64,000 nt of DNA, taken from positions 11,279,212 to 11,343,211 of the forward strand of contig CM119266.1 in NCBI GenBank assembly GCA_051294375.1. The letters run 5' to 3'. Made by a program: the position numbers and the translations under genes. Position 1 is the stretch's first letter, and every line of letters begins with the position of its first letter. This document shows positions 1-9,988 of the stretch, piece by piece. This stretch comes from Paraspadella gotoi (lineage: Eukaryota; Chaetognatha). Below the pieces are notes generated by a model. The model did no database searches. It was not told the DNA's origin and saw only the letters and a list, made by a program, of their open reading frames with translations.

Positions 1-46
1 ATAGTTTTAATTTTCACTGAAGCTCTGCTCTGTACTCTCGTTGCAG

Positions 47-96
47 TGAGCGTCCGCCAACCTAAAAAAGCAAATTTTCTTCTTCTTTTTGGATAA
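47..96 (+). CDS. possible 3' terminal exon of an upstream gene
   Basis: Seen: a pyrimidine-rich tract ending in TTGCAG (41-46) precedes a frame that starts in codon phase 'two bases carried', reads SVRQPKKANF, and stops at TAA 94-96. An AATAAA hexamer lies 235 bases downstream (331-336). Inference: this could be the last exon and 3' UTR of a gene entering from the left. It is very short and the tail is leucine/phenylalanine-rich from a CTT run, so it may be chance. No family recognised. Confidence 0.22.
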
Positions 97-960
97 AAAA
101 ATACGATGTCAGGATATTGATGAATCATGGACAAGATTGCCCAATAAGTAAGATGTTGACAAACGGAAAAAGCAGGAAGATTGTAAAGTCTATTAAAGTA
201 CCTAGTTAATTTTGTTTCCATCTTTCGTTTAGTTTATTCTTTTTAACTTGTTTTTGTTTTAACACTTTAATCTGTATACCTGTATATGGTAAGTAGGATG
301 TGCTGCTTCAATCTATTCTGTTGACTAACAAATAAAACGGTATAATGACAAGAAAAAAATAATTTCATTTCTATAACAACGTTTTAAACTTTGGCAAAGA
401 TAAAAAATTTCGCTGTTAAACCTTTTTTTTTTTCTCTCCAAATTTTTTGATTGTTGAAAATGGTGAGAAGAGCGGAACTCGACTTTTGAGTGAAATTAGA
501 AAAAGCTCGAATGTAGTCTGACTACGTGGAGGTTCGAGAAGTCAAGGGGTCAGGTTGTTGACGTCTGCGCCAGGGAAACGAATCCAGAAAGAAAAAAAAA
601 CCAACGACGCCATGAGAGAGAGAAAAAATATTTTATTAAAACTCTAAAATAGAAAAAAAAATGCTTTATACAGTACGTATATCATGTGCTTTTGGACGAA
701 TATGGTAAAATACTGTTAGTCTGTAGGCTTCAAAGAAGACCGTTTCTGTTTTTCTATCGTTTGCTATAGTGTCGTCGTTTTCGTCGTTATTCGTCATCGG
801 TTTACGTCGGCTCTATCGTCATCGTTGTCGTGTCATCGTCTCCATCTTTTTCTCGATCTCCTCGCCCTTTGCTTTGACTAACGATGCAGGGGGGAGAATT
901 TTCTAGGAAACGGGTTAAACAACCTTCCATTAAATCTGAAACATGGTGCGGGAATGTTTC
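97..960. other. AT-rich intergenic or UTR sequence, no gene seen
   Basis: Mostly A/T-rich with poly-A and poly-T runs. The part at 760-880 is rich in CGT/CATCG triplets. The only open frames are low-complexity. An AATAAA at 331-336 is the one possible signal. Confidence 0.5.
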
Positions 961-967
961 TCTCTTC

Positions 968-1052
968 GTCCTACTCTCTCTCTCTCTCTCTCTCTCTCGT
1001 TCTCTCTCTCTCTCTCTTCTCTCTCTCTCGACTTCTCTCTCTCTCTTCTCTT
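968..1052. repeat. (CT)n microsatellite, interrupted
   Basis: CT dinucleotide tract with a few interruptions. Arg-Glu and Ser-Leu open frames across it are products of the repeat and not genes. Confidence 0.9.
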
Positions 1053-1913
1053 TCCATTCACTATTATCAAAATTTAAAAAAATCGCAACTCCCAAATTAC
1101 AATTAAAAATAATTCCATATTCCTCTCAGAACTATTCTATTCCGGGAATAATTTTTTATCTCTTTCGAGGCCACCTCTCTATTTTCCATCTCTTCTCTCT
1201 CTTTCCTTTTCTTTTTTTCTTCCACACTCCGCCGCCATTTTAATCTTCTTCAGTTTCGAATTCCCTTCTTCGACCGCCGAGACGATGTAGCTTTCAATCC
1301 TCCTTTTACTTTTCTTTTTTCTTTTCTCTTTTCTTTTTCCCCAAATCTCTTTCTTATATTTATTCTTTGTTTTTTTTGACGTTTTTACATTTTCGCCCTC
1401 ACTTCTCGGCCATTAGTTCTTTTTTATCTTTAGTTTTCTTAGCGTTCATATCTTCCTCTTTCCGGCCTTTTCTATTTTCTCCACCCTTACTGATTGAACA
1501 TTTACTCCAATTTTAATGTTTCCATAGTAAAAACATCTGAATGTATGTCCATTATTTCAACTGGCAGATACGAAATCCTCGGCTCGCTTCAATGGACGCT
1601 CTCCTTTACTCTCTCCTCATCTAAATGTCTTTCGCTCACAAGGGATCCCCCTACCGCTTTGTACAAAGATTCCAAACCTTTTAGTTCTTCTTTATCCTTT
1701 TTCCTTCTTCTTCTTCTCTTCCTATCCGGTCTTTCTTTATCTTGTCCTCTTCTTCCCCGCGAGTGAAAAAAGTGTCACCTAAAAGTGCTTCAATTTTTTC
1801 GGGATTCATTATTATGCATCGGCTGGCCGCGAGCCGCTATTATATTTCTTTTCTCTCCGGAATGAAAAAAAAAAGATATCTTAACAGTTTCTCTTCGTGT
1901 TCCCCTTTCCTCT

Positions 1914-1916
<3 letters not shown>
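1053..1916. other. pyrimidine-rich non-coding sequence
   Basis: T/C-rich sequence on the plus strand between two CT arrays. No open frame of convincing composition was seen. Confidence 0.45.
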
Positions 1917-2213
<297 letters not shown>

Positions 2214-2239
2214 GCTGTTTATTTCAGTAAGGTTAATTA

Positions 2240-2501
2240 ACGAAGCATAAAGGCGAATAAAAAACAAAACGGACAACTCGATAGCAATTCGACGTCGCGC
2301 CATCGTTCCGACGTTCTTCTCCCGCCCTTCCGACTTAGTTTAAAGCATGGCGCCGCCCCTTTAATAGAGGCAGTCGGCGTCGTCTTGGCGCCCTCCCGCA
2401 ATCGGGCGCCGCTTTTCTTTCCACGCCTCCTGCTCCTTCTCCGTCCTATTTCTTGCACTCAGCCTTCCCGTCGTCACAATGCCAGCGGCCGGCCGCCGTG
2501 C
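2240..2501 (+). promoter_or_regulatory. GC-rich island upstream of candidate first exon
   Basis: CpG- and GGCGCC-rich sequence, unlike the AT-rich surroundings. It sits just upstream of the ATG at 2502 and would serve as 5' UTR/promoter if that exon is real. No TATA box is obvious. Inference from composition and position only. Confidence 0.3.
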
Positions 2502-2693
2502 ATGGCGGGCCGGCGGGTGGAGGCCGAGACTGTGACGACGAAAGCGACGATGGAGAGCGACGAACTTCTGGCGGAGAAGTTAAAAGGTGGACGAGGAAAA
2601 ACAACGCAACAACAACTTACTACAAACAACAACAAAACGGTTTCATCGGCCAAGGGGAAACAGCAGAGGTGGTCGGAGCCCGGAGAAGTTAAA
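2502..2693 (+). CDS. candidate first coding exon, 64 codons, unknown protein
   Basis: Seen: ATG at 2502 in a GC-rich island; 64 codons ending exactly at a consensus donor (TTAAA|GTAAGT, GT at 2694). The peptide starts MAGRRVEAETVTT, has a second Met (MESDELLAEKLK) at residue 17, then a Gln/Asn/Lys-rich polar stretch, and ends WSEPGEVK. No signal peptide or membrane segment. The exon ends in phase 0, which fits the phase-0 start of the candidate exon at 6427. The antisense frame is rich in Cys/Val/Phe and less protein-like. Inference: first coding exon of a multi-exon gene reading right. The start could also be the internal Met. Family not recognised. Confidence 0.5.
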
Positions 2694-2759
2694 GTAAGTG
2701 TAATTAGTGAAGCGTTAGAGCACACTATTGGCTTCTGTCAAAGAAAAAATGAAATGATT

Positions 2760-3330
2760 GTCGGAACGTGAAGCTTGATTGTGAAACCAAATTGATTGTG
2801 AACAAATTTGCATTGTGAAGGAAATTTCAACAGAAGGAGTGGTTACGTCACTTTTGTTGGTCTTTCGTTGGTCAAACTCGTTGGACTCGTGACAAAATAT
2901 GAGAACGCAAACTGTGTTCCCAGTTTAAAAAAAAAAATTGAACGGGAATAAAAAAAAAAAACAGATGAGAGAGAGTGACTTAAGCTTTCCCCTCCAGATC
3001 CGTTGTTTTGTCCAAAGCTCATCGATCGAGAAGCGACCGACTAATATGTTTGACAAAGTTTCACGTTCGTAAGCGTTTTTAGCGAAGCTTTCTCTTCACC
3101 ACAAAAAAAGTATTTACATTTTACCCAGTAGACATAAACACACTTTTATCAAGATTAATCGAACTACTGCAAGGAGTGGGGAACATCTGGAATTAAAGTA
3201 CCCTTTTAGTTCAGCGAAAATTTATGACGATTATAAAAAAAAACAGTTGGGTGAATTAAAAGGTTTTGTCGAAGTCAGAGACAAGTGAAACGGAAAAAAA
3301 ATCGTTTTTCCTGAAAATTTTTTAAAAGTC
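2760..3330. other. intron-like AT-rich sequence
   Basis: No open frame of note between the donor at 2694 and the GA array at 3366. Contains A-runs and short T-rich stretches. Consistent with intron. Confidence 0.4.
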
Positions 3331-3365
3331 GCCTGACGTCATGGAACGGAATCGCGATGGTGACG

Positions 3366-3369
3366 AGAT

Positions 3370-3431
<62 letters not shown>

Positions 3432-3534
3432 AGGAGAGAGAGAGGAAGAAGAGAGAGAGAGAGATGAGAGGAAAGAGGAAAGAAGAGAAAGAAGAGAGAG
3501 AGAGAAATACAGACAGACAGATTAACCCACAATG
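3366..3534. repeat. (GA)n microsatellite, interrupted
   Basis: GA-rich tract with AAG interruptions. Open frames reading RERER or SLSLS are repeat artefacts. Confidence 0.9.
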
Positions 3535-3809
3535 AAAGACGAACATGAGAAAACAGACACTGAGACATAGAAAAAAAGACAGGAATGACAGGAAGAAAAA
3601 AAACAAAAAAAAGGATGGGAAAAGAAACAAAGGTTAAAACTCATCATGATTTTTCTCTGTCATTTTCTGTTCTCATCTCTCCAAATTGGTCGTCGTTCGG
3701 TCCGTGCCGCCTGCTAATTTGATAAAACCGCGAGTAGGCGTCTGGCTGGGGCTCTTGCCCGGCGCCATCGGTGGAAATGTAATGAACGATCGAAAACAAA
3801 ATGGCAAGT

Positions 3810-3813
3810 AGGA

Positions 3814-3846
<33 letters not shown>

Positions 3847-3945
3847 GGAGAGAAAGGAGAAGAGGAGAGAGAAGAGAGAGGATGAGAACGACAGGAGAGA
3901 GAGAGAGAGAGAGGAGAGATAGAGAGAGAGAGAGAGAGAGGCCAG
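3810..3945. repeat. (GA)n microsatellite, interrupted
   Basis: GA-rich array following a non-repetitive 120-base stretch (3680-3800) that is open in several frames on both strands but lacks good splice borders. Confidence 0.88.
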
Positions 3946-4000
3946 TCGATACAAACTATGTATAACTCGATTTGTGTAAATTTGCGAAGTAAGCAGTGAG

Positions 4001-4018
4001 TGACGTCAATTGACGTCA
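4001..4018. promoter_or_regulatory. double CRE palindrome (two TGACGTCA sites)
   Basis: Seen: TGACGTCAATTGACGTCA, a perfect 18-base palindrome made of two full cAMP-response elements separated by AT. Known: TGACGTCA is the CREB/ATF consensus. Inference: possible bZIP-bound intronic or distal regulatory site. Single CRE-like cores also occur nearby (about 3335 and 4462). Confidence 0.4.
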
Positions 4019-4371
4019 ATGGCATCCCAGAGCTTGAAAAGAATTGACGCCAAATAAAAGATCTTTTTTTCTATTCGAGTGCGTCGATAAATTAAAGCGA
4101 CTATATCGTCGATGATAAGCATTGATAAAAAACAGACAAAACAAAATGACAAACAAAAACCTAAATCGTAAAACTAACACCAACAATTCTATTAGTAGGT
4201 CATATATGGCTACTTAATGTTTTGCAACAAATTAAGTTATAAACTTAATTTTATGCTATTTGAAAGACCGACGTCGCGACGAGTCTTCGACCAAGTTAGC
4301 ATCTCATTGACCTTTTTTTTCCGGGAGAGTTTTCGAATCCCAAGTTAAAAACTCATTCTTTCCCCGGCTAA

Positions 4372-4470
4372 CCGCGGCGCCGCCGCCGCCGCCGCCCGCC
4401 GCCGCCTTCCCTGCGACGAAAGTCGGGCGTCCACGGCGTCGGTTTGTCGGGTCATTAGTTTGACGTCAAA
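4372..4470. other. GC-rich (GCC)n island, open on both strands
   Basis: A (GCC)n run in a CpG-rich island. The minus strand has an ATG frame starting MTRQTDAVDARLSS followed by an Arg/Ala-rich run. The plus strand frame is also open. No convincing splice donor on either strand. It could be a short coding exon, a CpG-type promoter, or just repeat. Confidence 0.3.
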
Positions 4471-4499
4471 GGAAATTCTCGTCTGTGATTGATGACTTC

Positions 4500-4705
4500 T
4501 GGAGAAAGAAAAAAAGAGGAAAGGAAAAAGGAGAAAGAAAAGGAGAAAAAGAGGATTGGAAAAAAAAGACGAGACGAACTAAGAGGAAAGGGAGAACAGG
4601 AAAGGAAAAGGCTGAAATTAAGAGAGAGAGAGATACAAGAGAGAGAGAAGAGAGAGACTGAGGAGAGAGAGAACGAGAGAGAGAAGAGAGAGACAGAGAG
4701 ACGAA
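4500..4705. repeat. purine-rich (GA)n-derived tract
   Basis: Degenerate GA/GAAA tract. Lys/Glu/Arg frames across it are repeat translations. Confidence 0.75.
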
Positions 4706-5159
4706 ATATGTCGGTTTTTTCATGTTCTTTTTTGTTTATTTGGTTTATTTTTGATTCGTCTATTATTTTGTCATTTTATTTCTGTGTTGGAGTTAGCATA
4801 AAACATTTTATCATCCGAAGCTTAAAAATCAAAATCAAGAAAGAAACCTCAGGGAAATAAGTTAAGGAGAAAGGAATAAAAAAATAGGAAAGGAGGTAGC
4901 GAAGAAAAGAAAAGGGAGGAAAATAATCAGGAAAGATTGCGGTTGATTGGCAAAGGAGCGAATCGAATATCACCGAGGAGGAGAATCTCTGCGGATTAAA
5001 AAAAAGAGGGAGAGCGGATGAAGAGAAGGAGTGAAAAGGCGCGCGAAAATTTGAAAATAGGAAAATAATAAAATTAAAATTGAAATTTAATGTTTATTTA
5101 AGGTAGGTGTGGGTGTTTAAATGTAGGATCGGATAATTCCCAAATTTGTTAAAAGAAGA
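4706..5159. other. AT-rich non-coding
   Basis: No supported feature. Purine-rich and AT-rich filler. Confidence 0.45.
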
Positions 5160-5540
5160 ACGCTTAATTCCATGGTTGTTGCGCCGCAGTGACTTTATTT
5201 TCACGTGTATTCCTTTGATCACATGATATTGACATGACGTGACATGACTAAAATATTTTTGCCCATGGTATTTATGACATGCACTGCATCAAAGTCCCGT
5301 CTTTATTATTTATCATTTTTAGGGGAATTCTTGAGGTTTTACGTTTAACAAACTGGGCAAATTATGCATTTTGTAACATAAGTGAGGACAGACCGATAGA
5401 CAGATAGAAGACAGACAGACAGTCAGACCAAACCGACAGACACGGACCGAAGCGGCGTAAGCAGTTGCTCTGTTTACAGCGGCTGCAACAAAACGCTACC
5501 GTATTTAAAACGAAATAAAAAAAAAACAACGCCAGTAAAA
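5160..5540 (+). repeat. dispersed repeat family, copy 1 (GCGCCGCA ... GACC/GACA array)
   Basis: Seen: the same ordered landmarks occur here and at 36288-36640: GTTGCGCCGCA, about 200 bases of AT-rich sequence, GAGGTTTT, an ACAGACCGACAGACAG-type array, then GCGACGYAAG and a short A-rich end. The spacing is nearly equal in the two copies. A minus-strand fragment with the GTTGCGCCGCATTAC end is at about 32208-32262. Inference: an old interspersed element, possibly non-autonomous. No coding capacity. Confidence 0.5.
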
Positions 5541-6420
5541 GGAAAAAAATACATAAGAAACCGCATTCATAAATGTTGCGCCCACATTTTTGCTTCTTTC
5601 ACGTCATTACAATTTCATTGATAATCTCAATGATAACATGACCAAACAACGGCGATGCAACATTACACGCAACAAACTATAACAAATGACTTGCGTATGC
5701 TGCGAGTTTTTATGTTTCAACCTTAGTAGAACGAATGGATAAATAGACACAACTTTTACAACCGACCCCGACCGACAGTCCGATTGTCTTACAGAGATAG
5801 AGGTAGCGGACCAAATTTCAAATTTTAATGAACAGCATTAACTTATCCATTATTTGGATTAATATGTGTGAGCAAAATGCTTTTTTTTTTTATAAACGAA
5901 TTTTTTTATTTTTCATAGAAAAAACGGGACATGTTCGGCTTGTTGCAAGCCCTTTCTTGCAGCCGTCAACACAATATGTGAGAATTTGACAGTTGTGTGA
6001 AAGAAGGGAGAGAGAGAGAGAGAGAGAGGAGAGAAAGAGACCAGGGCAAAGTTTCCAACACAGAGTTTGGAAAAGAATAGTGGTCAAGTTGGTGAGGACA
6101 GGCTTAAGAATGAGGACAAATAGGATTTTAGTTGTGAATTAGGGCAAATGAAATGCTGTCAGAGTGAGAGAGATTGAGGAGAGAGAGAGAGGGATGACAG
6201 GGAGAGAGAGAAAATAATAACATTTTCAAATGTACAAACAAATAAAGTTTTTAAACTAAATAAGACAGTATTAACCAATTAAATAAATAAATAAGTTTGA
6301 TGGAGGTGAAATGAAATTGTGAAAGTGAGGAAGAAAATACATTTAGTGTAATAAAGTTAGAAATTAAAATGTTAAGATAGCAAGCTCAAAGTGAGCTGGC
6401 CCCCCTTTGGTTTGACACAA
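5541..6420. other. AT-rich, intron-like; short GA tracts
   Basis: No open frame with coding character. Short GA tracts at about 6009-6030 and 6165-6215. Immediately upstream of the candidate exon at 6427. Confidence 0.4.
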
Positions 6421-6426
6421 TGAGAG

Positions 6427-6600
6427 GCTCGGGCGGATGGGGCTGGGTCATTGGCGTGTCATTGGCGAGAAAGACAATTGACACCGAACATGTTATTGTC
6501 GGCTATGGAGGCTTCCTTGCGGAAAGATCCAACGCTACTCGAATGTCTCTTTGGCCTGATTTGCGTTGTAAAAACAAAAACCATTTTGCCTGCAATACAC
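6427..6600 (+). CDS. candidate internal exon, helical-looking peptide
   Basis: Seen: a CCCCCCTTTGGTTT tract then an AG at 6425-6426; the frame runs from GCT 6427 through PNMLLSAMEASLRKD and LLECLFGLICVV to a stop near 6650. The start phase (0) fits the end of the 2502-2693 exon. The donor is uncertain: a GTAAAA just after LICV (phase 0, in step with the next exon) or a weak GTTATT at 6618. Leu-rich amphipathic character suggests alpha-helical repeats. Exact 3' border unknown; I give an approximate end. Family not recognised. Confidence 0.4.
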
Positions 6601-6859
6601 AGAGCAACGAAGGAAAGGTTATTACCAATATGTCTAATTACTTGTGTTTAAATATTTTTTACAAAAATACCGAACCTATGGTAATTCGCTAATTATATAT
6701 TATGCTAATTAATGTTCAAAAATTTTTTTTGGATTTTTTTAAGTTTTTTAATTGATTCATGATAGAGCTTAAAAAGTTAAGCTAAAAATAATATAATTAC
6801 ACACTTTTTAAAATTTTGATGTTATTACTAAAAAAATAGAAAAACTGCTAAAATCATCG

Positions 6860-6882
6860 GTGATGATGATGATGATGATGAT
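6860..6882. repeat. (GAT)n microsatellite
   Basis: Seven GAT units in an AT-rich, intron-like stretch. Confidence 0.85.
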
Positions 6883-7112
6883 TTGAAGGGTTTCTCAATT
6901 TTAAACCCACTGTTATCATCAAATATATGAAAAAAAGAGATTATATCTGGGGTAGATAACTGTTTCATAAGCTATTGAATCTGCCTAAAAATAAAAAAAT
7001 TCAAAAAAAAGTTTTTTGACATTTCCTATCTATAAATAAATATTAAAAAATTAATTACTAATGCTTCGTTGCCATTTTAGAAAATTTTTTGCTCCATTGA
7101 AAGTTTTCTCAG

Positions 7113-7263
7113 GAAATAGTATTGAGTTTCATTTGGAAAAGGTTCCCAAATTCAAAACTTCTGACCCACCCCATTGACGCGAGTTTGGCTCTAACAGAGA
7201 TGCTCAAAAAAGTGAGACTCGCCGACGGACCATCACGTGATCTTTTAATTTTTGGCGAAAAAG
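7113..7263 (+). CDS. candidate internal exon, 151 bp
   Basis: Seen: acceptor GTTTTCTCAG (AG 7111-7112) and donor AAAAAG|GTGAAG (GT at 7264) enclose an open phase-0 frame reading EIVLSFIWKRFPN, then LLTHPIDASLALTEML, then LADGPSRDLLIFGEK. Composition is clearly protein-like in an AT-rich neighbourhood. It leaves one base, which matches the two-base start of the next candidate exon (7789). Inference: part of the same gene as 2502, 6427, 7789 and 8307. Confidence 0.5.
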
Positions 7264-7559
7264 GTGAAGAGATAATCGTTCCTTTTATGTGTTATATTCG
7301 GAAAAGAGGCGAGGAAGATTGCAATTAGACGCGGTGGAGTAGGGACGGTTCTGTTGTGGAGTGATGAGGGATGGTGAAGGGTTGGGATGGGGTGGGCTAA
7401 GGAGGGGCGAGCACAGAGAATGAGGATGAATGACGAAGAGAAAAACCATTAATGAAGACGGAATTTTAAAAAAAATGTTCTCTTTCTTTTCCCGAGAAAC
7501 GGAGAACTGTTGGCCAAATCAGAGAAAATCCTCGGGGCCATAATCAGCGAACGAGGTCT

Positions 7560-7630
7560 CGCTCTCTCTCTCTTCTCTTTCTTCTCTCTCCACTTCTCTC
7601 TCTTCTTTTTTCTCTCTCTCACTCTCTTAC
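7560..7630. repeat. degenerate (CT)n tract
   Basis: CT-rich tract inside the proposed intron between exons 7113-7263 and 7789-7935. Confidence 0.75.
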
Positions 7631-7788
7631 TTTTCCCAAACCGGCCTTGAAGATAGTCTCACACTATTGTCTAGGCAAGATAACGCATGGGCGCGAATTA
7701 ATTCAAAATGAGTAATCAAATGGATTATATAAAAAATTTGAGAATTTTTCTCCATTTTCTTACTTTGATAAAAAAAAAAAGATGAAAG

Positions 7789-7935
7789 AATTGAATATCA
7801 CGCGACGAAGTCTTTTCATTCGTTTTGTCAAACATTACTTGTCAGTGGAATCCAGGAACCTCGATAATTTATCGGTGAAGCAAATTCCCCTCGTATTTCC
7901 ACCGATGCCGTCGCAAATGGCTGACCATCTCTTTA
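7789..7935 (+). CDS. candidate internal exon, about 147 bp
   Basis: Seen: the frame reads RRSLFIRFVKHYLSVES, then QIPLVFPPMPSQMADHLF. The best phase-compatible acceptor is the AG at 7787-7788 (the A-run before it is unusual). The donor TTTA|GTGATG at 7936 is weak but gives a phase that matches the next exon exactly. An internal GTGAAG after LDNLS is an alternative donor. Coding content is stronger evidence than the borders here. Confidence 0.4.
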
Positions 7936-8172
7936 GTGATGAAATATTAAATATCAATTACAATTTACAACATTATTAGTTTTCCTTCCGATGTAACTTT
8001 TTGATAATATTATTTTGGAGTGATATATGATTAGTTGAAATGTCAATACTAAAAAAAAATATTTTTTTAAAAAAAAAAAGGATTAGAAAAATGAGAAAAA
8101 TGAGTGAATAAATGAGGACCGCATCGACGTTGAAATTCTTCGACTTTTTTGTTTCCGCTTGCGCCGACCCAT

Positions 8173-8174
<2 letters not shown>

Positions 8175-8237
<63 letters not shown>

Positions 8238-8258
8238 ACTCTCTCTCTCTCTCTCTGT
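8175..8258. repeat. (CT)n microsatellite
   Basis: CT array inside a proposed intron, ending 49 bases before the candidate exon at 8307. Confidence 0.9.
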
Positions 8259-8306
8259 ATCAAAATTACCGGATGTCGAGGGAGAGAAAATTAAATTGCG
8301 CCTCAG

Positions 8307-8440
8307 AAAATAAAACGAGACTCCGAATAAAACATAATAGATTCGAGGGACAATTGGAGGATCCATTGCAAAAACCAGTTGAAGGCGTTGGAGATGATGG
8401 ATGTCGTCGTTGGAATCCTCCTGAGATTCTGATAATCCCG
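8307..8440 (+). CDS. candidate internal exon, 134 bp
   Basis: Seen: acceptor GCGCCTCAG (AG 8305-8306); open frame with RLRIKHNRFEGQLEDPLQ and GVGDDGCRRWNPPEIL; donor ATCCCG|GTGCGA (GT at 8441). The start takes two bases, matching the one base left by 7789-7935. The end is phase 0. Together with 7113 and 7789 this gives three exons with agreeing phases, which is unlikely for random open frames. Function unknown. Confidence 0.45.
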
Positions 8441-8607
8441 GTGCGAAATAAAAAAAAATAATCGTTTTAAATCAATAAATTTTATTGAATTTTTATTCAT
8501 AAACAGACTTTTCGTAAAAAAATAAGTGTAGGTCTTTATGTTTAATTCAAATTCAACTGCGCCGCTCTGGTTCATTAATCCCCTAGTGAAATTTCTCCAG
8601 GCCGCCT

Positions 8608-8682
8608 CTCTCTCTCTCTCTCTCTCTCTCTGCTTCTCTCTCTCTCTCTCTCTTCTCCTCTCGCCTTCTCTCTCTCTCTCTC
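8608..8682. repeat. (CT)n microsatellite, interrupted
   Basis: CT array followed by 230 bases of pyrimidine-rich sequence with no convincing exon. Confidence 0.88.
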
Positions 8683-8993
8683 AATCTGCGCCCATTAAAC
8701 GCCCCCTCTTTTCTCTTCTCGGTTCCCGATTCCAAAGCTCTTTCCGTTTTCAATCTGTTTCTCTTCTCAATTCATTACATTCGACCTTCATTCCCGTCGC
8801 GAACCACGCAGTCTCTTCCCACAGAATCTCCCAAACCCAGGTCCGACCACGCAGTCTCTCCCCACGCCCACACCGTCTCTTCCCACTCCCAACCCTTTTT
8901 TTTCCCTTCGCTCACTAAGTTCCCCACCCATCTTACGATGTTCCCCACTCATCCTTTTTCATCTTCCAATCTCCCATCGGGTTTTTGGGCAAG

Positions 8994-9236
8994 AAGTCAT
9001 TAACGAGTCCATCATTGGCCGCCGCCGCTGCAACCGCTGCCTCCGCCGCCGTCGCTGACGCAGCCTCCGACATTACCCCTGCCGCAGACGCCGCAGCCGA
9101 CGCGGCTTCCGCAGCCATTGGCTCGGAGACACGAAACGGACCCCAAATCAAAGAGTCGTGCCCCCATTTCCTAGATGCGACCCCGAACACTCTCTCTTTT
9201 CTTGTGGCGGGAGTTTCACAGTTTTTGCCGATTTAG
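8994..9236 (+). CDS. alanine-rich candidate exon (strand not certain)
   Basis: Seen: pyrimidine-rich sequence then GGGCAAG; phase-0 frame with an imperfect Ala-rich run (A/D/S, about 40 residues), then RNGPQIKESCPHFLDATPN and a stop at 9234-9236. The minus strand is also open over the same bases (MAAEAASAAASAAG and NDFLPKNPMGDWKMKKDEW), with a CATCTAG acceptor and a GTAAGA donor. Phase 0 on plus agrees with the exon at 8307. I lean to plus because of the neighbours, with real doubt. Confidence 0.35.
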   Translation, partial: KSLTSPSLAAAAATAASAAVADAASDITPAADAAADAASAAIGSETRNGPQIKESCPHFLDATPNTLSFLVAGVSQFLPI

Positions 9237-9317
9237 CTAGACTCGGCCATTTCAAGGCCTCCTTGGAAGTTTAAAGTTTTTTATTTAATTTTTTTTTATA
9301 ATCAAATCTTCATTTTG

Positions 9318-9391
9318 TAGTCGGGCATTGCCTAGGTTCACCACGCCTATAAGCATGACATCTTCAGTCTTAGCGCCTTATCCACAATTTA
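9318..9391 (+). mobile_element. SINE copy with internal deletion
   Basis: Seen: the first about 45 bases (GGGCATTGCCTAGGTTCAC ... CCTATAA) and last about 30 bases (TTAGCGCCTTATCCACAA) of the tRNA-derived SINE at 34896-35195 are joined directly. The A box, B box and core are missing. Inference: an inactive remnant of the same family. Confidence 0.6.
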
Positions 9392-9654
9392 AGGTTTTTT
9401 AAATATATCTGGGTCTTTCTCAATTATCATTAATTGAAATTCATTCTTTCTCTGTGCATATTTTAAGTGTGAGGAATTCCTTTATGCGAAGATGTTTAAA
9501 TATAAATCTAATTTGCATTTAATAGCAGCACCCCGGTCCTTCTTTCAAAAGTCACGCCTGCTTTATCTTTTTATCACCTCATTCATTCGATAAACTTCGA
9601 CTAGAAAAATGTATCTTCCCTTTCCCTCCTTCTCCTATAAATTACCTGAAAAAG

Positions 9655-9775
9655 TAATAAAACGCCTGAAAGAGTTCGGGAAGCTCCCGAGTCCAAGGCG
9701 TCCATTCGTTACGCGGTCTCATCATCTCCGAGTTTCCATTACCGAGGAACCTCGTCTCGCCCTCGCGGCCCGTCC
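9655..9775 (+). CDS. candidate exon running into a gap
   Basis: Seen: a TTCCC/TCTCC-rich tract then GAAAAAG (AG 9653-9654); frame reads IKRLKEFGKLPSPRRPF, then HHLRVSITEEPRLALAARP and enters N at 9776. Basic and polar, protein-like, with no low complexity. The 3' border is lost in the gap. It may belong to the gene at 2.5-9.2 kb or to another. Confidence 0.4.
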
Positions 9776-9988
9776 NNNNNNNNNNNNNNNNNNNNNNNNN
9801 NNNNNNNNNNNNNNNNNNNNNNNNNNNNNNNNNNNNNNNNNNNNNNNNNNNNNNNNNNNNNNNNNNNNNNNNNNNNNNNNNNNNNNNNNNNNNNNNNNNN
9901 NNNNNNNNNNNNNNNNNNNNNNNNNNNNNNNNNNNNNNNNNNNNNNNNNNNNNNNNNNNNNNNNNNNNNNNNNNNNNNNNNNNNNNNN
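9776..9988. other. assembly gap (213 N)
   Basis: Run of N. It begins inside a coding-like frame. Confidence 0.99.

Noticed and set aside
3673-3800. Exon candidates on both strands (plus PPANLIKPRVGVWLG; minus YQISRRHGPNDDQFGE)
   Set aside because: Both frames look protein-like but neither has a usable acceptor and donor pair.
8538-8918. 126-codon plus frame beginning in a CT array
   Set aside because: Pyrimidine-driven Ser/Phe/Leu/Pro composition, no ATG in a sensible place, no donor.
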